Source: Promethearchaeota archaeon (GTDB taxonomy: Archaea > Asgardarchaeota > Lokiarchaeia > Sigynarchaeales > SOKP01). From it: 7,562 bases of DNA. The translations under genes and the position numbers were made by a program. Every line of letters begins with the position of its first letter. The stretch's first letter is position 1. Below, piece by piece: positions 1 to 6,180 of this stretch. The stretch lies in NCBI GenBank assembly GCA_014729315.1, contig WJKD01000124.1, positions 1 to 7,562 of the forward strand. Direction: 5' to 3'. The notes under the pieces were generated by a model. The model saw only the letters and a program-made list of their open reading frames with translations. It had not been told where the DNA came from and searched no databases.

Positions 1-365
1 GAACTGGTCGCAGCAAAATTAGTAATTGTACAATTTTTTATAGTAAAATATTCGTTTGTGTTTTCAATTAATATCCCACTTCCAGTCCCACCAGCGTCAA
101 TAGTCACATTTTCAATAAGATAAGGATGAGTCCAATTACCCGCTCCGCTGACGTAATCAAGATCGCGAGCAGCGTCAGACCAATTCCCGTCAATATGGAT
201 AAAATCAACGGACCAGTATCCTGAAAGTTTAGGTACTTCGGGAGGCGATGGATCGAGGTTCTTTTGATTCAGTTGTCCAAACGGTGGCTCGTTGGTAATA
301 AGTGCAAATGATAGACAGCTCAGGAAAAAAGATATAAAAATCAAGTATATTATTATTTTTTTCAT
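1..365 (-). CDS. Secreted parallel beta-helix protein, N-terminal part (3' end off the left edge)
   Basis: Reading the minus strand from the ATG at 365-363 gives 121 codons without a stop up to the window edge, so the C-terminal part is missing. The product starts with a signal peptide: MKK, then a hydrophobic stretch (about residues 4-21, IIIYLIFISFFLSCLSFA). A Pro/Asn-rich linker follows (about 25-46). From about residue 50 comes a Gly/Asn/Thr-rich region with the phrases FIHIDGNW, YLIENVTIDAGG and YFTIKNCTITNF. This IENVTI / IKNCTI alternation is typical of right-handed parallel beta-helix (NosD/PbH1-like) surface proteins. Four N-glycosylation sequons are visible (NWS, NWT, NVT, NCT), which fits export. 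It is transcribed away from secY. No Shine-Dalgarno sequence precedes the ATG, so the mRNA may have a short leader or none. The start is supported by the signal peptide beginning right there. Substrate or ligand is unknown. The phrasing resembles the abundant beta-helix proteins of Lokiarchaeota (from memory, unchecked). Confidence 0.8.
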   Translation of the reverse strand, partial: MKKIIIYLIFISFFLSCLSFALITNEPPFGQLNQKNLDPSPPEVPKLSGYWSVDFIHIDGNWSDAARDLDYVSGAGNWTHPYLIENVTIDAGGTGSGILIENTNEYFTIKNCTITNFAATS

Positions 366-402
366 GTTGATTCGCGTTGCCAAGTATGTATTTTAAATTA
401 GA

Positions 403-411
403 TTATAAATC
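403..411 (-). promoter_or_regulatory. TATA-like box for the beta-helix gene
   Basis: On the minus strand this reads GATTTATAA, an archaeal TATA-box-like sequence about 42 bases upstream of the ATG at 365. That places a start of transcription at roughly 380, with a short leader. The region is AT-rich, so such a match is not rare. Confidence 0.3.
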
Positions 412-497
412 TTCTTTAAAATCATATATTATTAATAGCTACCTTGACAATTATGTCATTTTCAATGTATATTCAAAATAAAAATTCATCTGTATGG

Positions 498-511
498 TAG
501 TAAATTTACTA
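498..511. promoter_or_regulatory. Perfect 14-bp palindrome, candidate operator between beta-helix gene and secY
   Basis: TAGTAAATTTACTA is its own reverse complement. It lies in the 237-bp divergent space, about 56 bases upstream of the candidate secY TATA box and about 90 bases from the beta-helix one. Such palindromes are typical binding sites for dimeric regulators. The core is AT-rich, so chance occurrence is possible. Confidence 0.35.
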
Positions 512-566
512 TGTGATAAAATGGGTAACTTTCATAAGATTTTTTTGAAAGGTTAATTTTTGATAG

Positions 567-574
567 TTATAAAA
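567..574 (+). promoter_or_regulatory. Candidate TATA box of secY
   Basis: TTATAAAA is centred about 32 bases upstream of the secY ATG. With the usual archaeal spacing of about 25-28 bases from TATA to transcription start, the mRNA would begin within a few bases of the start codon. That agrees with the absence of a Shine-Dalgarno sequence before the ATG (CTTAACAATG). Confidence 0.4.
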
Positions 575-602
575 AAAAATTATCATACATCTATCCTTAA
601 CA

Positions 603-2072
603 ATGCCGAGTAGATTTTTACGGGCTTTCTCTCCGTTTGTTCGGATAATGCCCGAAATCAAAAACCCACAGCGGGAAGTTTCATTTAAGGAAAAATTTGT
701 TTGGACCGCAGTCGTCCTCGTGATTTACTTAATAATGTCTAATATTCCCCTATACGGTGTACAACTTGAGGAAAGCACAGATTATTTCTATTGGCTACGT
801 GTTATCCTCGCAAGCCAGAGGGGAACATTAACAGAATTAGGAATAGGACCAATTGTTACCGCGGGACTAATTATGCAACTTCTTTTGGGTTCAAAAATCA
901 TTAATGTGGATATGAACGATCCATACGATAGAGCGATGTTCAGCGGCGTCCAAAAGGTTTTGGCAATCTTTTTAACCATGTTTAACACGATTGCTTATAT
1001 CATTGGAGGCGCCTTCGGTCAGCCTGAAGCAATAGGAATTCAAAACATAGTGCTAATATTTTTACAGCTCTTGTTCGCAGGAATCGTAATTATATTGCTT
1101 GACGAACTTCTGCAGAAAGGGTGGGGATTAGGAAGTGGCGTATCCCTTTTTATTGCTGCAGGAGTATCTGGACAAATTTTCTGGAACGCTTTTAGTTTTA
1201 TCGAAGCCCCAGGTGAAGGGCGCGTTCCACGAGGGATTATTATCGCCATTTTTTATGTGCTTTTCGACGACGATCCCGCTACCAATCTTGACGATTTATG
1301 GATCCGAGGAAATCAACTACCATCGATTTTAGGCATCATTACGACGATCATCATATTTCTTATCGTAGTGTGGTTTGAAGGGACGAGGGTGGAAATTCCG
1401 TTGCAATACGCAGGCTATCGAGGTTTTAAAGGCAAGTACCCGATGAAACTCCTATATGTATCAAACATTCCCGTCATTCTCGTAAACGCCCTATACGCCA
1501 ATATATTATTTTTCGGTCAAATTATCGCAGGACCAGGCTCGGGTTTGCGCGGCCAAGGATATGATTTTTGGCTAGATCTTATTGGAACCTTTGAATCGAG
1601 AAGTACGGGGAGTACCGGAGGCTATCTTGAGCCAACTTCAGGTCTCATCTATTTGATGTCTCCACCGCAGGGGCTTGACGCTTTGATCGACGATCCGATT
1701 CGTGCCATGATTTATTTGGTAATATTCGTATTCTTGTGTATCTCTCTGGGAAAAGTGTGGGTGGAGGTTAGCGGTCTTGCTCCAAGAGATATTTCAAGGC
1801 AGATTATCGATTCGGGCATGCAAGTTCCAGGGTTTAGACGCTCAGAAAAGATCATCGAAAGGATATTGAAACGATATATTCCGACTTTGGTTGTTTTAAA
1901 CGGTATAATAATAGCATTATTGAGTTTTATGGCAGACAGTCTAGGCGCGCTTACGAGTGGCACTGGCCTTCTTATAACTATTGGAATAATACATCAATAC
2001 GCCGAAACTATTAGCAAAGAAGCAGCGGCACAACAATATCCAAGTATGCGTGGATTTCTCGGATTGGATTAA
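603..2072 (+). CDS. secY: Preprotein translocase subunit SecY (Sec61 alpha homologue)
   Basis: This is the channel-forming subunit of the Sec translocon in the cytoplasmic membrane, which exports unfolded proteins and lets membrane segments exit sideways. At 489 residues it has normal archaeal/eukaryotic length and the expected ten membrane helices. Family landmarks are the N-terminal amphipathic helix and FKEK (28-31) before TM1; NIPLYG (47-52) entering the plug region; GTLTELGIGPIVTAGLIMQL (74-93) in TM2; the cytosolic loop GLGSGVSLFI (175-184); the 6/7 loop YRGFKGKYPMKLLYVSNIPV (272-291); the 8/9 loop SGLAPRDISRQ (390-400); and the C-terminal GTGLLITI (453-460). The last two cytosolic loops contact the ribosome. 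The acidic segment between TM5 and TM6 (221-231, FDDDPATNLDD) should face outside. The ATG at 603 gives the expected N-terminus, so no other start is needed. In many archaea secY follows ribosomal genes and precedes adk; here its upstream neighbour is a divergent beta-helix gene and adk is missing. Confidence 0.98.
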   Translation: MPSRFLRAFSPFVRIMPEIKNPQREVSFKEKFVWTAVVLVIYLIMSNIPLYGVQLEESTDYFYWLRVILASQRGTLTELGIGPIVTAGLIMQLLLGSKIINVDMNDPYDRAMFSGVQKVLAIFLTMFNTIAYIIGGAFGQPEAIGIQNIVLIFLQLLFAGIVIILLDELLQKGWGLGSGVSLFIAAGVSGQIFWNAFSFIEAPGEGRVPRGIIIAIFYVLFDDDPATNLDDLWIRGNQLPSILGIITTIIIFLIVVWFEGTRVEIPLQYAGYRGFKGKYPMKLLYVSNIPVILVNALYANILFFGQIIAGPGSGLRGQGYDFWLDLIGTFESRSTGSTGGYLEPTSGLIYLMSPPQGLDALIDDPIRAMIYLVIFVFLCISLGKVWVEVSGLAPRDISRQIIDSGMQVPGFRRSEKIIERILKRYIPTLVVLNGIIIALLSFMADSLGALTSGTGLLITIGIIHQYAETISKEAAAQQYPSMRGFLGLD

Positions 2073-2093
2073 AACCAGCGCACTGTTCAAAGT

Positions 2094-2112
2094 TAATTCT
2101 TTTACTCTTTTT
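2094..2112 (+). terminator. Possible T-rich termination stretch after secY
   Basis: A pyrimidine-rich stretch ending in five T residues (2108-2112) begins about 20 bases after the secY stop codon. Archaeal RNA polymerase can terminate on T tracts without a hairpin, but five T residues is weak. The 192-bp gap to the next gene otherwise holds no open frame of note, only the inverted repeat and TATA-like box annotated separately. Confidence 0.25.
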
Positions 2113-2205
2113 ACCGATGTTCCTACTTATAGAAACAGCTACTGATTAGTTTTAAAGATTAATAGATTCGAGAATAGTACCATCTGAAAGCAATAAATTA
2201 AATAA

Positions 2206-2227
2206 ACGAATAAGATTTTATATTCGT
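2206..2227. promoter_or_regulatory. Inverted repeat overlapping a TATA-like box upstream of the DUF106 gene
   Basis: ACGAATA (2206-2212) and TATTCGT (2221-2227) are perfect 7-base inverted arms around an 8-base spacer. The spacer and right arm contain TTTTATATT (about 2217-2225), a good archaeal TATA box about 45 bases before the ATG at 2265. This suggests that the DUF106 gene has its own promoter and that a dimeric regulator could block it by covering TATA. As RNA it could instead form a small hairpin. The assignment rests on sequence pattern only. Confidence 0.4.
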
Positions 2228-2264
2228 AATTATTTACAAAGATATTAATTGTTGATAAAATAAC

Positions 2265-2897
2265 ATGATTATTATGATATTTCAAGATGGATCGCTTGGT
2301 TGGATGTTAAATCCTCCTGGCTCGATGCTTTTTATCTTATTCCTATCACTAATTGTATCAATCATTTCAGTAATATTAACGAAACTTTTAGTAGATACGG
2401 AAGAATTAGAGAGGAAACAAAAGCAAATTAAAGCCCATCAAGAAGAAAAGAAAAAAATCATCGAAATCGCAAACGAAGATGTAGATAGATATCGGAAAGC
2501 CAGAAAAAAATGGGAGAGAAAAGACATCATCCTAAAAAAAAGTCAACAGGGAATGGCGCTTCAACGATTAAAGCCAACTTTAATTACCTTCGTTCCGATG
2601 ATCATAATTTTCGCCATTCTACGAGGATTATACGGAAACGACCCTGTTGCTGCAACCCCGATGAATCCCGAATTGTACGGAGCCTTGACTTTTTTCGTAA
2701 ATCTGGCACTAGCCGATAGGGGTAAGTGGATAGGCGATAGTGCGTGGTTAAACTTTACAGGCTGGTATTTCATTTGTTCTTTAGGATTAAACACTCTAAT
2801 TCAAAGAATCTTGAAATTACAAACTCAAGCCTCTGGTGGAATGGAACAAATGTTTGGCGGACAGAAATCAGCAGCGATGGAGTTCCCCGACATTTAA
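2265..2897 (+). CDS. DUF106 / EMC3-TMCO1-like membrane protein insertase (Oxa1 superfamily)
   Basis: The protein belongs to the archaeal DUF106 family, related to EMC3, TMCO1, Get1 and the bacterial insertase YidC. These proteins help membrane segments enter the lipid bilayer, often alongside Sec. The 210 residues show the family layout: a short outside N-terminus, TM1 (about 21-43), a long charged cytosolic coiled coil (about 44-100, rich in Glu, Lys and Gln), TM2 (about 104-122, with PMIIIFAILRGLYG), and TM3 (about 160-183, WLNFTGWYFICSLGLNTLIQ). A Gly/Met-containing tail follows (GGMEQMFGG, 191-199), a family-typical ending. Position after secY matches the conserved archaeal secY-adk-DUF106 order, minus adk. 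The start could be the ATG at 2265 or the in-frame ATG at 2274; neither has a clear Shine-Dalgarno sequence and the difference is three residues. Family assignment is confident; the exact insertion clients are unknown. Confidence 0.92.
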   Translation: MIIMIFQDGSLGWMLNPPGSMLFILFLSLIVSIISVILTKLLVDTEELERKQKQIKAHQEEKKKIIEIANEDVDRYRKARKKWERKDIILKKSQQGMALQRLKPTLITFVPMIIIFAILRGLYGNDPVAATPMNPELYGALTFFVNLALADRGKWIGDSAWLNFTGWYFICSLGLNTLIQRILKLQTQASGGMEQMFGGQKSAAMEFPDI

Positions 2898-2910
2898 AGA
2901 AAGTAAACCA

Positions 2911-2934
2911 ATCTTTTCTCCATTATCTTTTTTT
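2911..2934 (+). terminator. T-rich terminator after the DUF106 gene
   Basis: A pyrimidine-rich stretch ending in seven T residues (2928-2934) lies 14-37 bases after the stop codon. It fits hairpin-free archaeal termination. The next gene runs towards it on the other strand. Confidence 0.5.
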
Positions 2935-3020
2935 AAAAGTTAGTAATTAAGGTTCTTATTAACGCAGTTAATTAATTCAAGAATGGCTCATTTTGATTAA
3001 TTCTAATACAAAAATTAAGC

Positions 3021-3050
3021 CAAAAAAGAAGTAAAAAATTTAAAAAAATC
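3021..3050 (-). terminator. T-rich terminator after NifX-type gene 1
   Basis: On the plus strand three A tracts (AAAAAA, AAAAAA, AAAAAAA) occur in this stretch. Read on the minus strand they become successive T tracts starting 23 bases after the stop codon at 3073. Together with the tract at 2911-2934 they make a convergent, double-sided termination zone. Confidence 0.5.
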
Positions 3051-3072
3051 TTCTTTTCATATTCCATTATTC

Positions 3073-3438
3073 TTAATGATTTGAGCCAGCACAGCTTGGA
3101 GCTCCAAGTTGTTTTAGTTTTCCCTCTAAGAGGAAAGAAATATTTTCTTCGATTGTCCCCGGAACTCCTTGATATAACTTAATTCCTACTTGTAAAAAAC
3201 CCATGTATGGGCGGCCACCAATACCACCAACGATCATATCAGTAACAGCTCGATTTTTCATATTCATTACCGGCTCCATGCAACTCGAATGACCGTTGTT
3301 TTTTAGCACAAACGCCGTTTCTTTGGCGTGTTGATTAGTTATTTCAACGCCAACAAAATAATTGCAGTGGCCAAAATGTTGAGAAATTTGATCCGTCAAT
3401 TCTGGCCCATCTGAGGGAACGCCGATTACTCTTTTCAT
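3073..3438 (-). CDS. NifX/NifB-type dinitrogenase iron-molybdenum cofactor domain protein 1
   Basis: This is a small single-domain protein (121 residues) of the dinitrogenase iron-molybdenum cofactor biosynthesis family, whose members bind Fe-S or Fe-Mo clusters or their precursors. Family marks are the opening MKRVIGVPSDG, HFGHCNYF (21-28), GHSSC (49-53) followed by Met-Glu-Pro-Val, VGGIGGRPYMGF (70-81) and GIKLYQGVPGTIEE (85-98). The tail carries another Cys and a final His (SCAGSNH). His21, Cys25, His50, Cys53 and Cys116 are candidate metal ligands. I chose the ATG at 3438 over the in-frame ATG at 3444 because GTGA lies six bases upstream of it and the family normally starts MK. No nif genes are visible nearby, so nitrogen fixation is not implied; stand-alone members are common in archaea and anaerobes, often beside Mrp-type ATPases. 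The gene diverges from the S9 peptidase gene. Confidence 0.88.
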   Translation of the reverse strand: MKRVIGVPSDGPELTDQISQHFGHCNYFVGVEITNQHAKETAFVLKNNGHSSCMEPVMNMKNRAVTDMIVGGIGGRPYMGFLQVGIKLYQGVPGTIEENISFLLEGKLKQLGAPSCAGSNH

Positions 3439-3444
3439 TATCAT

Positions 3445-3448
3445 TCAC
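3445..3448 (-). promoter_or_regulatory. Ribosome binding site deciding the start of NifX-type gene 1
   Basis: On the minus strand GTGA ends six bases before the ATG at 3438 and directly abuts the ATG at 3444. Only the ATG at 3438 is correctly spaced. Confidence 0.5.
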
Positions 3449-3465
3449 TTATTTTGAATATTATC

Positions 3466-3483
3466 CTAAAGATGATTTTAGAT
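3466..3483. repeat. Control-region element copy A (CTAAAGATGATTTTAGAT)
   Basis: Quasi-palindromic element with CTAAA and TTTAG arms. It lies 28-45 bases upstream of the chosen start of NifX-type gene 1, just downstream (in that gene's direction) of a TTTAAA TATA-like box at 3484-3489. It is nearly identical to copy C 103 bases away, next to the peptidase gene. Confidence 0.45.
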
Positions 3484-3542
3484 TTAAAAGAGTTTTTGAC
3501 TTTAAAATTTACGCTTTATAGTTTAAAGTTTATTTAGCTTAA

Positions 3543-3555
3543 GATCTAATCTTTA
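3543..3555. repeat. Control-region element copy B, inverted (GATCTAATCTTTA)
   Basis: Its reverse complement, TAAAGATTAGATC, is copy C with four bases removed from the centre. It pairs with copy C as an imperfect inverted repeat across a 14-base spacer, so the pair could bind a dimer or form a stem. It overlaps a TTTAAA TATA-like box (3553-3558) suited to the peptidase gene. Confidence 0.4.
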
Positions 3556-3568
3556 AAAAACGATAATA

Positions 3569-3586
3569 CTAAAGATTTTTTAGATC
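3569..3586. repeat. Control-region element copy C (CTAAAGATTTTTTAGATC)
   Basis: Quasi-palindromic element 38-55 bases upstream of the peptidase ATG, a direct repeat of copy A. Together A, B and C give the consensus TAAAGAT, zero to four bases, TTAGATC (copy B keeps TAGATC). One copy adjoins each of the two divergent promoters, as expected for a shared regulator; that reading is inference. Confidence 0.45.
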
Positions 3587-3612
3587 ATACTAAATAAAGA
3601 AATTCGATATTG

Positions 3613-3618
3613 AAAGGA
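3613..3618 (+). promoter_or_regulatory. Ribosome binding site of the S9 peptidase gene
   Basis: AAAGGA ends five bases before the ATG at 3624. It is one of the few clear purine-rich Shine-Dalgarno matches in the window and supports that start. Confidence 0.5.
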
Positions 3619-3623
3619 TTACT

Positions 3624-5576
3624 ATGAGGAAAGAAAGATCCTATTTAGATTGGAAACCAGTTATTTCAGCAGAAGAGGTTTTTTCCGATTTAATTGGCTT
3701 TGCTGAAATTAAAACGCGTAATGATAACGTATTTTGGCTCGAGATTAGACCATCTGAACAAGGAAGAACCGTTCTTGTTCGGCAGGGCAAAAAGAATTTC
3801 ATCGAAACGGTGACACCCCAAAGTTATAATCTTAGAACACGAGTTCACGAATATGGGGGCGGCGTTTACGATGTAGACCAGAAATATGCTTATTTTGTGA
3901 ATTATGCGGATCAACGTATTTATAAACAAAATTTATCTAATTATAAGGACCTAACCCCCATAACACCTCGTAGAAATAAAGATGGATCGTTAGGAAAGTA
4001 CGGTGCGTTAACGCTTTCTCCCGATGCGAAATTTATTTTTTTTATCTACGAAAAAGAATTCGACGATAAAGAAAACAAGAATTTCCTTGCGTGTTTAAAA
4101 ATTGACGAAGATCCTTCATTAGAGCCAAACATTATACATAAAGGATATGATTTTTACGGTGAACCTGAAATTTCCCCAAACGGCAAAAAATTAGCGTGGC
4201 TTTCTTGGAACCATCCTCACATGCCTTGGGACGAAACGGTCTTATGGATGGGATATTTGCGGGGAGGGGAGTTATTATCAGCAGAGAAAATATATCACTG
4301 TGATTCTCATTCAATTTGCTTTCCAAAATTTAACCCCAAAGGTAAATTATTTTTCGTTAAAGACGAAGCAAATAAGATTTCAGACGACTATAGGAACTGG
4401 TGGAATTTTTATTATTACGATAAGCAAGTGCTTCCTGCGACAAAAGAGCTAAAAGAATTTGGTCAACCTCTTTGGTTACTGGGACAGTCTCACTATGTAT
4501 TTTTAGACCAAAATACAATAATTTGCAAATATTACGCTAAGGGTAGAGGATACCTAGGGATAATTGATCTATCAGAAGATTTAGAAAATCGATTAAAAAA
4601 ATTTGAGAACTTACATTTTACTGAATATGGTTCGCTTAGCTTGCTAAACCGAGAGAATTTAATGTTTGACGCATCTAGCCCTACAGAAATTAATGCGATA
4701 TATAGATATAATATCAAGAATCAAGAATTAACGGTTCTAAAAAAGTCTAGCGAGATTTCTCTTGATAAGGTATCAACATCAAAACCAAAATTAATTTCCT
4801 GCAAAATAGAGGATAATAATAGGACCTACGCTCATTATTATTCTCCCAAAAACCAAAATTACGAATCCCCCAAAACTCAAAAGCCCCCATTGCTCGTAAT
4901 GGTTCATGGAGGACCTACAGCACGAAGTAGAACCTCACTCTCATTATCTTATCAATTTTGGACTTCTTCGGGATTTGCGCTTCTTGATGTGGATTATAGA
5001 GGGAGCACAGGATACGGACGAAGATATCGAGACGCTCTTAGGGGGAATTGGGGTATAATTGACGCGCAGGATATTAAAAGGTGTAGCGAAAAATTGAAAA
5101 AAGAAGGAATAGTAGCAGAGAACATGTGTGCGATTTCTGGGGGTAGTGCGGGAGGATATTCCGTACAGAGAGCTTTAACTATGTTTCCCGACTTGTTTCG
5201 CGCGGGAGCGAGTTATTTTGGTATTGGAAACTTAATTACTTTAGTTCAATTAACGCATAAGTTTGAATCGCACTATATAGATAATTTAGTGGGTGGATCC
5301 TTAAAAAGTAGACCTGATATCTATAAAGATCGCTCCCCAATTAACCATTTGGAGAAGCTTTCTGCATCTATGATAATTTTCCAAGGAAGTGAAGATAAAA
5401 TTGTGCCTCCTCAAGTTTCAAGAGAAATGGCGGAAATTTTAAACTCAAAAGGTATTAAAAATACATATATTGAATACGGAGAAGAAACCCACGGATTTAG
5501 AATTAGGGAGAATAAGATTGATGCGTTAAAAAACGAATTTGCCTTCTATCGAGATATATTCAAGAAAAATAAATAA
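3624..5576 (+). CDS. S9-family serine peptidase (prolyl oligopeptidase / acylaminoacyl-peptidase type)
   Basis: A 650-residue serine peptidase that should cleave short peptides in the cytosol (dipeptidyl- or acylaminoacyl-peptidase type); exact specificity cannot be read from sequence. The N-terminal part (about 20-400) is a beta-propeller that gates the active site. It contains RPSEQGR (42-48), RTRVHEYGGG (71-80), YFVNYADQRIY (90-100) and the propeller strands SPNGKKLAWLSWNHPHMPWD (184-203). The C-terminal alpha/beta hydrolase domain (about 415-648) has HGGP (428-431, oxyanion region), DYRGSTGYG (457-465), the nucleophile Ser508 in GGSAGGY, Asp591 in GSEDKIVPP and His623 in ETHGFR. The triad is complete and the length is normal. 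There is no signal peptide. These phrases match, from memory, a subfamily common in bacteria and less so in archaea, which suggests horizontal transfer. A Shine-Dalgarno sequence supports the ATG at 3624. It diverges from NifX-type gene 1 and converges with NifX-type gene 2. Confidence 0.95.
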   Translation: MRKERSYLDWKPVISAEEVFSDLIGFAEIKTRNDNVFWLEIRPSEQGRTVLVRQGKKNFIETVTPQSYNLRTRVHEYGGGVYDVDQKYAYFVNYADQRIYKQNLSNYKDLTPITPRRNKDGSLGKYGALTLSPDAKFIFFIYEKEFDDKENKNFLACLKIDEDPSLEPNIIHKGYDFYGEPEISPNGKKLAWLSWNHPHMPWDETVLWMGYLRGGELLSAEKIYHCDSHSICFPKFNPKGKLFFVKDEANKISDDYRNWWNFYYYDKQVLPATKELKEFGQPLWLLGQSHYVFLDQNTIICKYYAKGRGYLGIIDLSEDLENRLKKFENLHFTEYGSLSLLNRENLMFDASSPTEINAIYRYNIKNQELTVLKKSSEISLDKVSTSKPKLISCKIEDNNRTYAHYYSPKNQNYESPKTQKPPLLVMVHGGPTARSRTSLSLSYQFWTSSGFALLDVDYRGSTGYGRRYRDALRGNWGIIDAQDIKRCSEKLKKEGIVAENMCAISGGSAGGYSVQRALTMFPDLFRAGASYFGIGNLITLVQLTHKFESHYIDNLVGGSLKSRPDIYKDRSPINHLEKLSASMIIFQGSEDKIVPPQVSREMAEILNSKGIKNTYIEYGEETHGFRIRENKIDALKNEFAFYRDIFKKNK

Positions 5577-5631
5577 AAAATTCGGAAGAGCTCTATTTTT
5601 ATCAGAATTAAATTACCGATAAGACGGGAAC

Positions 5632-6039
5632 TTAATGATTATGCGGATATTTATCGTCCGCTTCTGTATGTATTTTTTCCACGCCTGAACCCTTTCCAGC
5701 TCCAGGAGCACAAAGACTTTCACCGCCTTCCAGGGTACCATCAAGAATTTTCTGTATCACACTCTGTACGCTTCCCGTCACTCCTACAATTACTTCAATC
5801 CCAAATTGATTGAAAAAATTCACTGCTCTATGGCCCATTCCCCCCGCGATCATATAATCGGCGCCTTTAGAATTTACAAATTGCGGTATGGATCCAACCG
5901 AATGACCTGGATTTGGAAACACTTCTTTACTTATCAATTTTTTATTTTCTTCGTCAATTGTTACGAATGTAAATTCGGGTGCCCTTCCGAAATGTGCATA
6001 TACTTGTCCTGCGTTCGTACTAATTGCTATCTTTTTCAT
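5632..6039 (-). CDS. NifX/NifB-type dinitrogenase iron-molybdenum cofactor domain protein 2
   Basis: Second member of the iron-molybdenum cofactor domain family, 135 residues from the chosen start. It opens with MKKIAISTN and has AHFGRAPEF (15-23), NPGHSVGSIP (43-52), IAGGMGHRAVNFF (64-76), GIEVIVGVTGSV (80-91) and a C-terminal Cys110 in SLCAPGAG, followed by a His- and acid-rich tail ending PHNH. His16, His46, His70, Cys110 and the tail histidines are possible metal ligands. It lacks the GHSSC motif of protein 1, so it is a different subtype, not a recent copy. An in-frame TTG at 6051 would add four residues. I prefer the ATG at 6039 because the family starts MKxAI and a TATA-like box lies about 32 bases upstream, fitting a nearly leaderless mRNA. 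It converges on the S9 peptidase gene with only 55 bases between the stop codons, and diverges from the eL14 gene. Confidence 0.88.
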   Translation of the reverse strand: MKKIAISTNAGQVYAHFGRAPEFTFVTIDEENKKLISKEVFPNPGHSVGSIPQFVNSKGADYMIAGGMGHRAVNFFNQFGIEVIVGVTGSVQSVIQKILDGTLEGGESLCAPGAGKGSGVEKIHTEADDKYPHNH

Positions 6040-6065
6040 GGAAACATTCAACTCTTAAAATTTGA

Positions 6066-6079
6066 TTTAAAATTTTCAC
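6066..6079 (-). promoter_or_regulatory. Candidate BRE/TATA promoter of NifX-type gene 2
   Basis: The minus strand reads GTGAAAATTTTAAA, a purine-rich BRE-like stretch followed by TTTTAAA. It is centred about 32 bases upstream of the ATG at 6039, which predicts a leaderless or nearly leaderless transcript and agrees with the absence of a Shine-Dalgarno sequence. Confidence 0.35.
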
Positions 6080-6090
6080 TATTGTATGTA

Positions 6091-6106
6091 ATGAATAATC
6101 ATTCAT
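6091..6106. promoter_or_regulatory. Near-palindrome ATGAAT-AATC-ATTCAT, candidate operator
   Basis: Perfect 6-base inverted arms surround a 4-base centre, about 12 bases upstream of the BRE-like stretch of NifX-type gene 2 in that gene's direction. It could bind a regulator of that gene. AT-rich surroundings make chance matches fairly likely. Confidence 0.3.
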
Positions 6107-6180
6107 AATTAATAATTGTTATTGTTTCAGTTTAAAATATGTAGTGATTGTTTAAGAGTTTTTAAATTTTCGAAAAAATC

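Noticed and set aside
2073..2264. Remnant of adk between secY and DUF106
   Set aside because: Adenylate kinase normally sits here in archaea, but the 192 bases show no glycine-rich ATP-binding motif or degraded frame resembling it.
3499..3529. ACTTTAAA ... TTTAAAGT inverted repeat in the peptidase/NifX control region
   Set aside because: The arms are perfect (8 bases) but made of TTTAAA, which recurs several times in this AT-rich stretch. It probably reflects base composition and TATA-like sites, so I did not list it as an operator.
3624..5576. Possibility that the peptidase is inactive or frameshifted
   Set aside because: The frame is continuous and Ser508, Asp591 and His623 are all in their expected contexts.
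6040..6051. TTG at 6051 as the start of NifX-type gene 2
   Set aside because: It adds four residues (MNVS) not expected in the family, has no spaced ribosome binding site, and the ATG at 6039 gives the usual MKxAI opening.
5806..6108. 100-codon plus-strand open frame
   Set aside because: It is antisense to NifX-type gene 2, whose family motifs are unambiguous, and its product (many Cys/Phe/Tyr, no recognisable motif) looks like a reverse-strand shadow.
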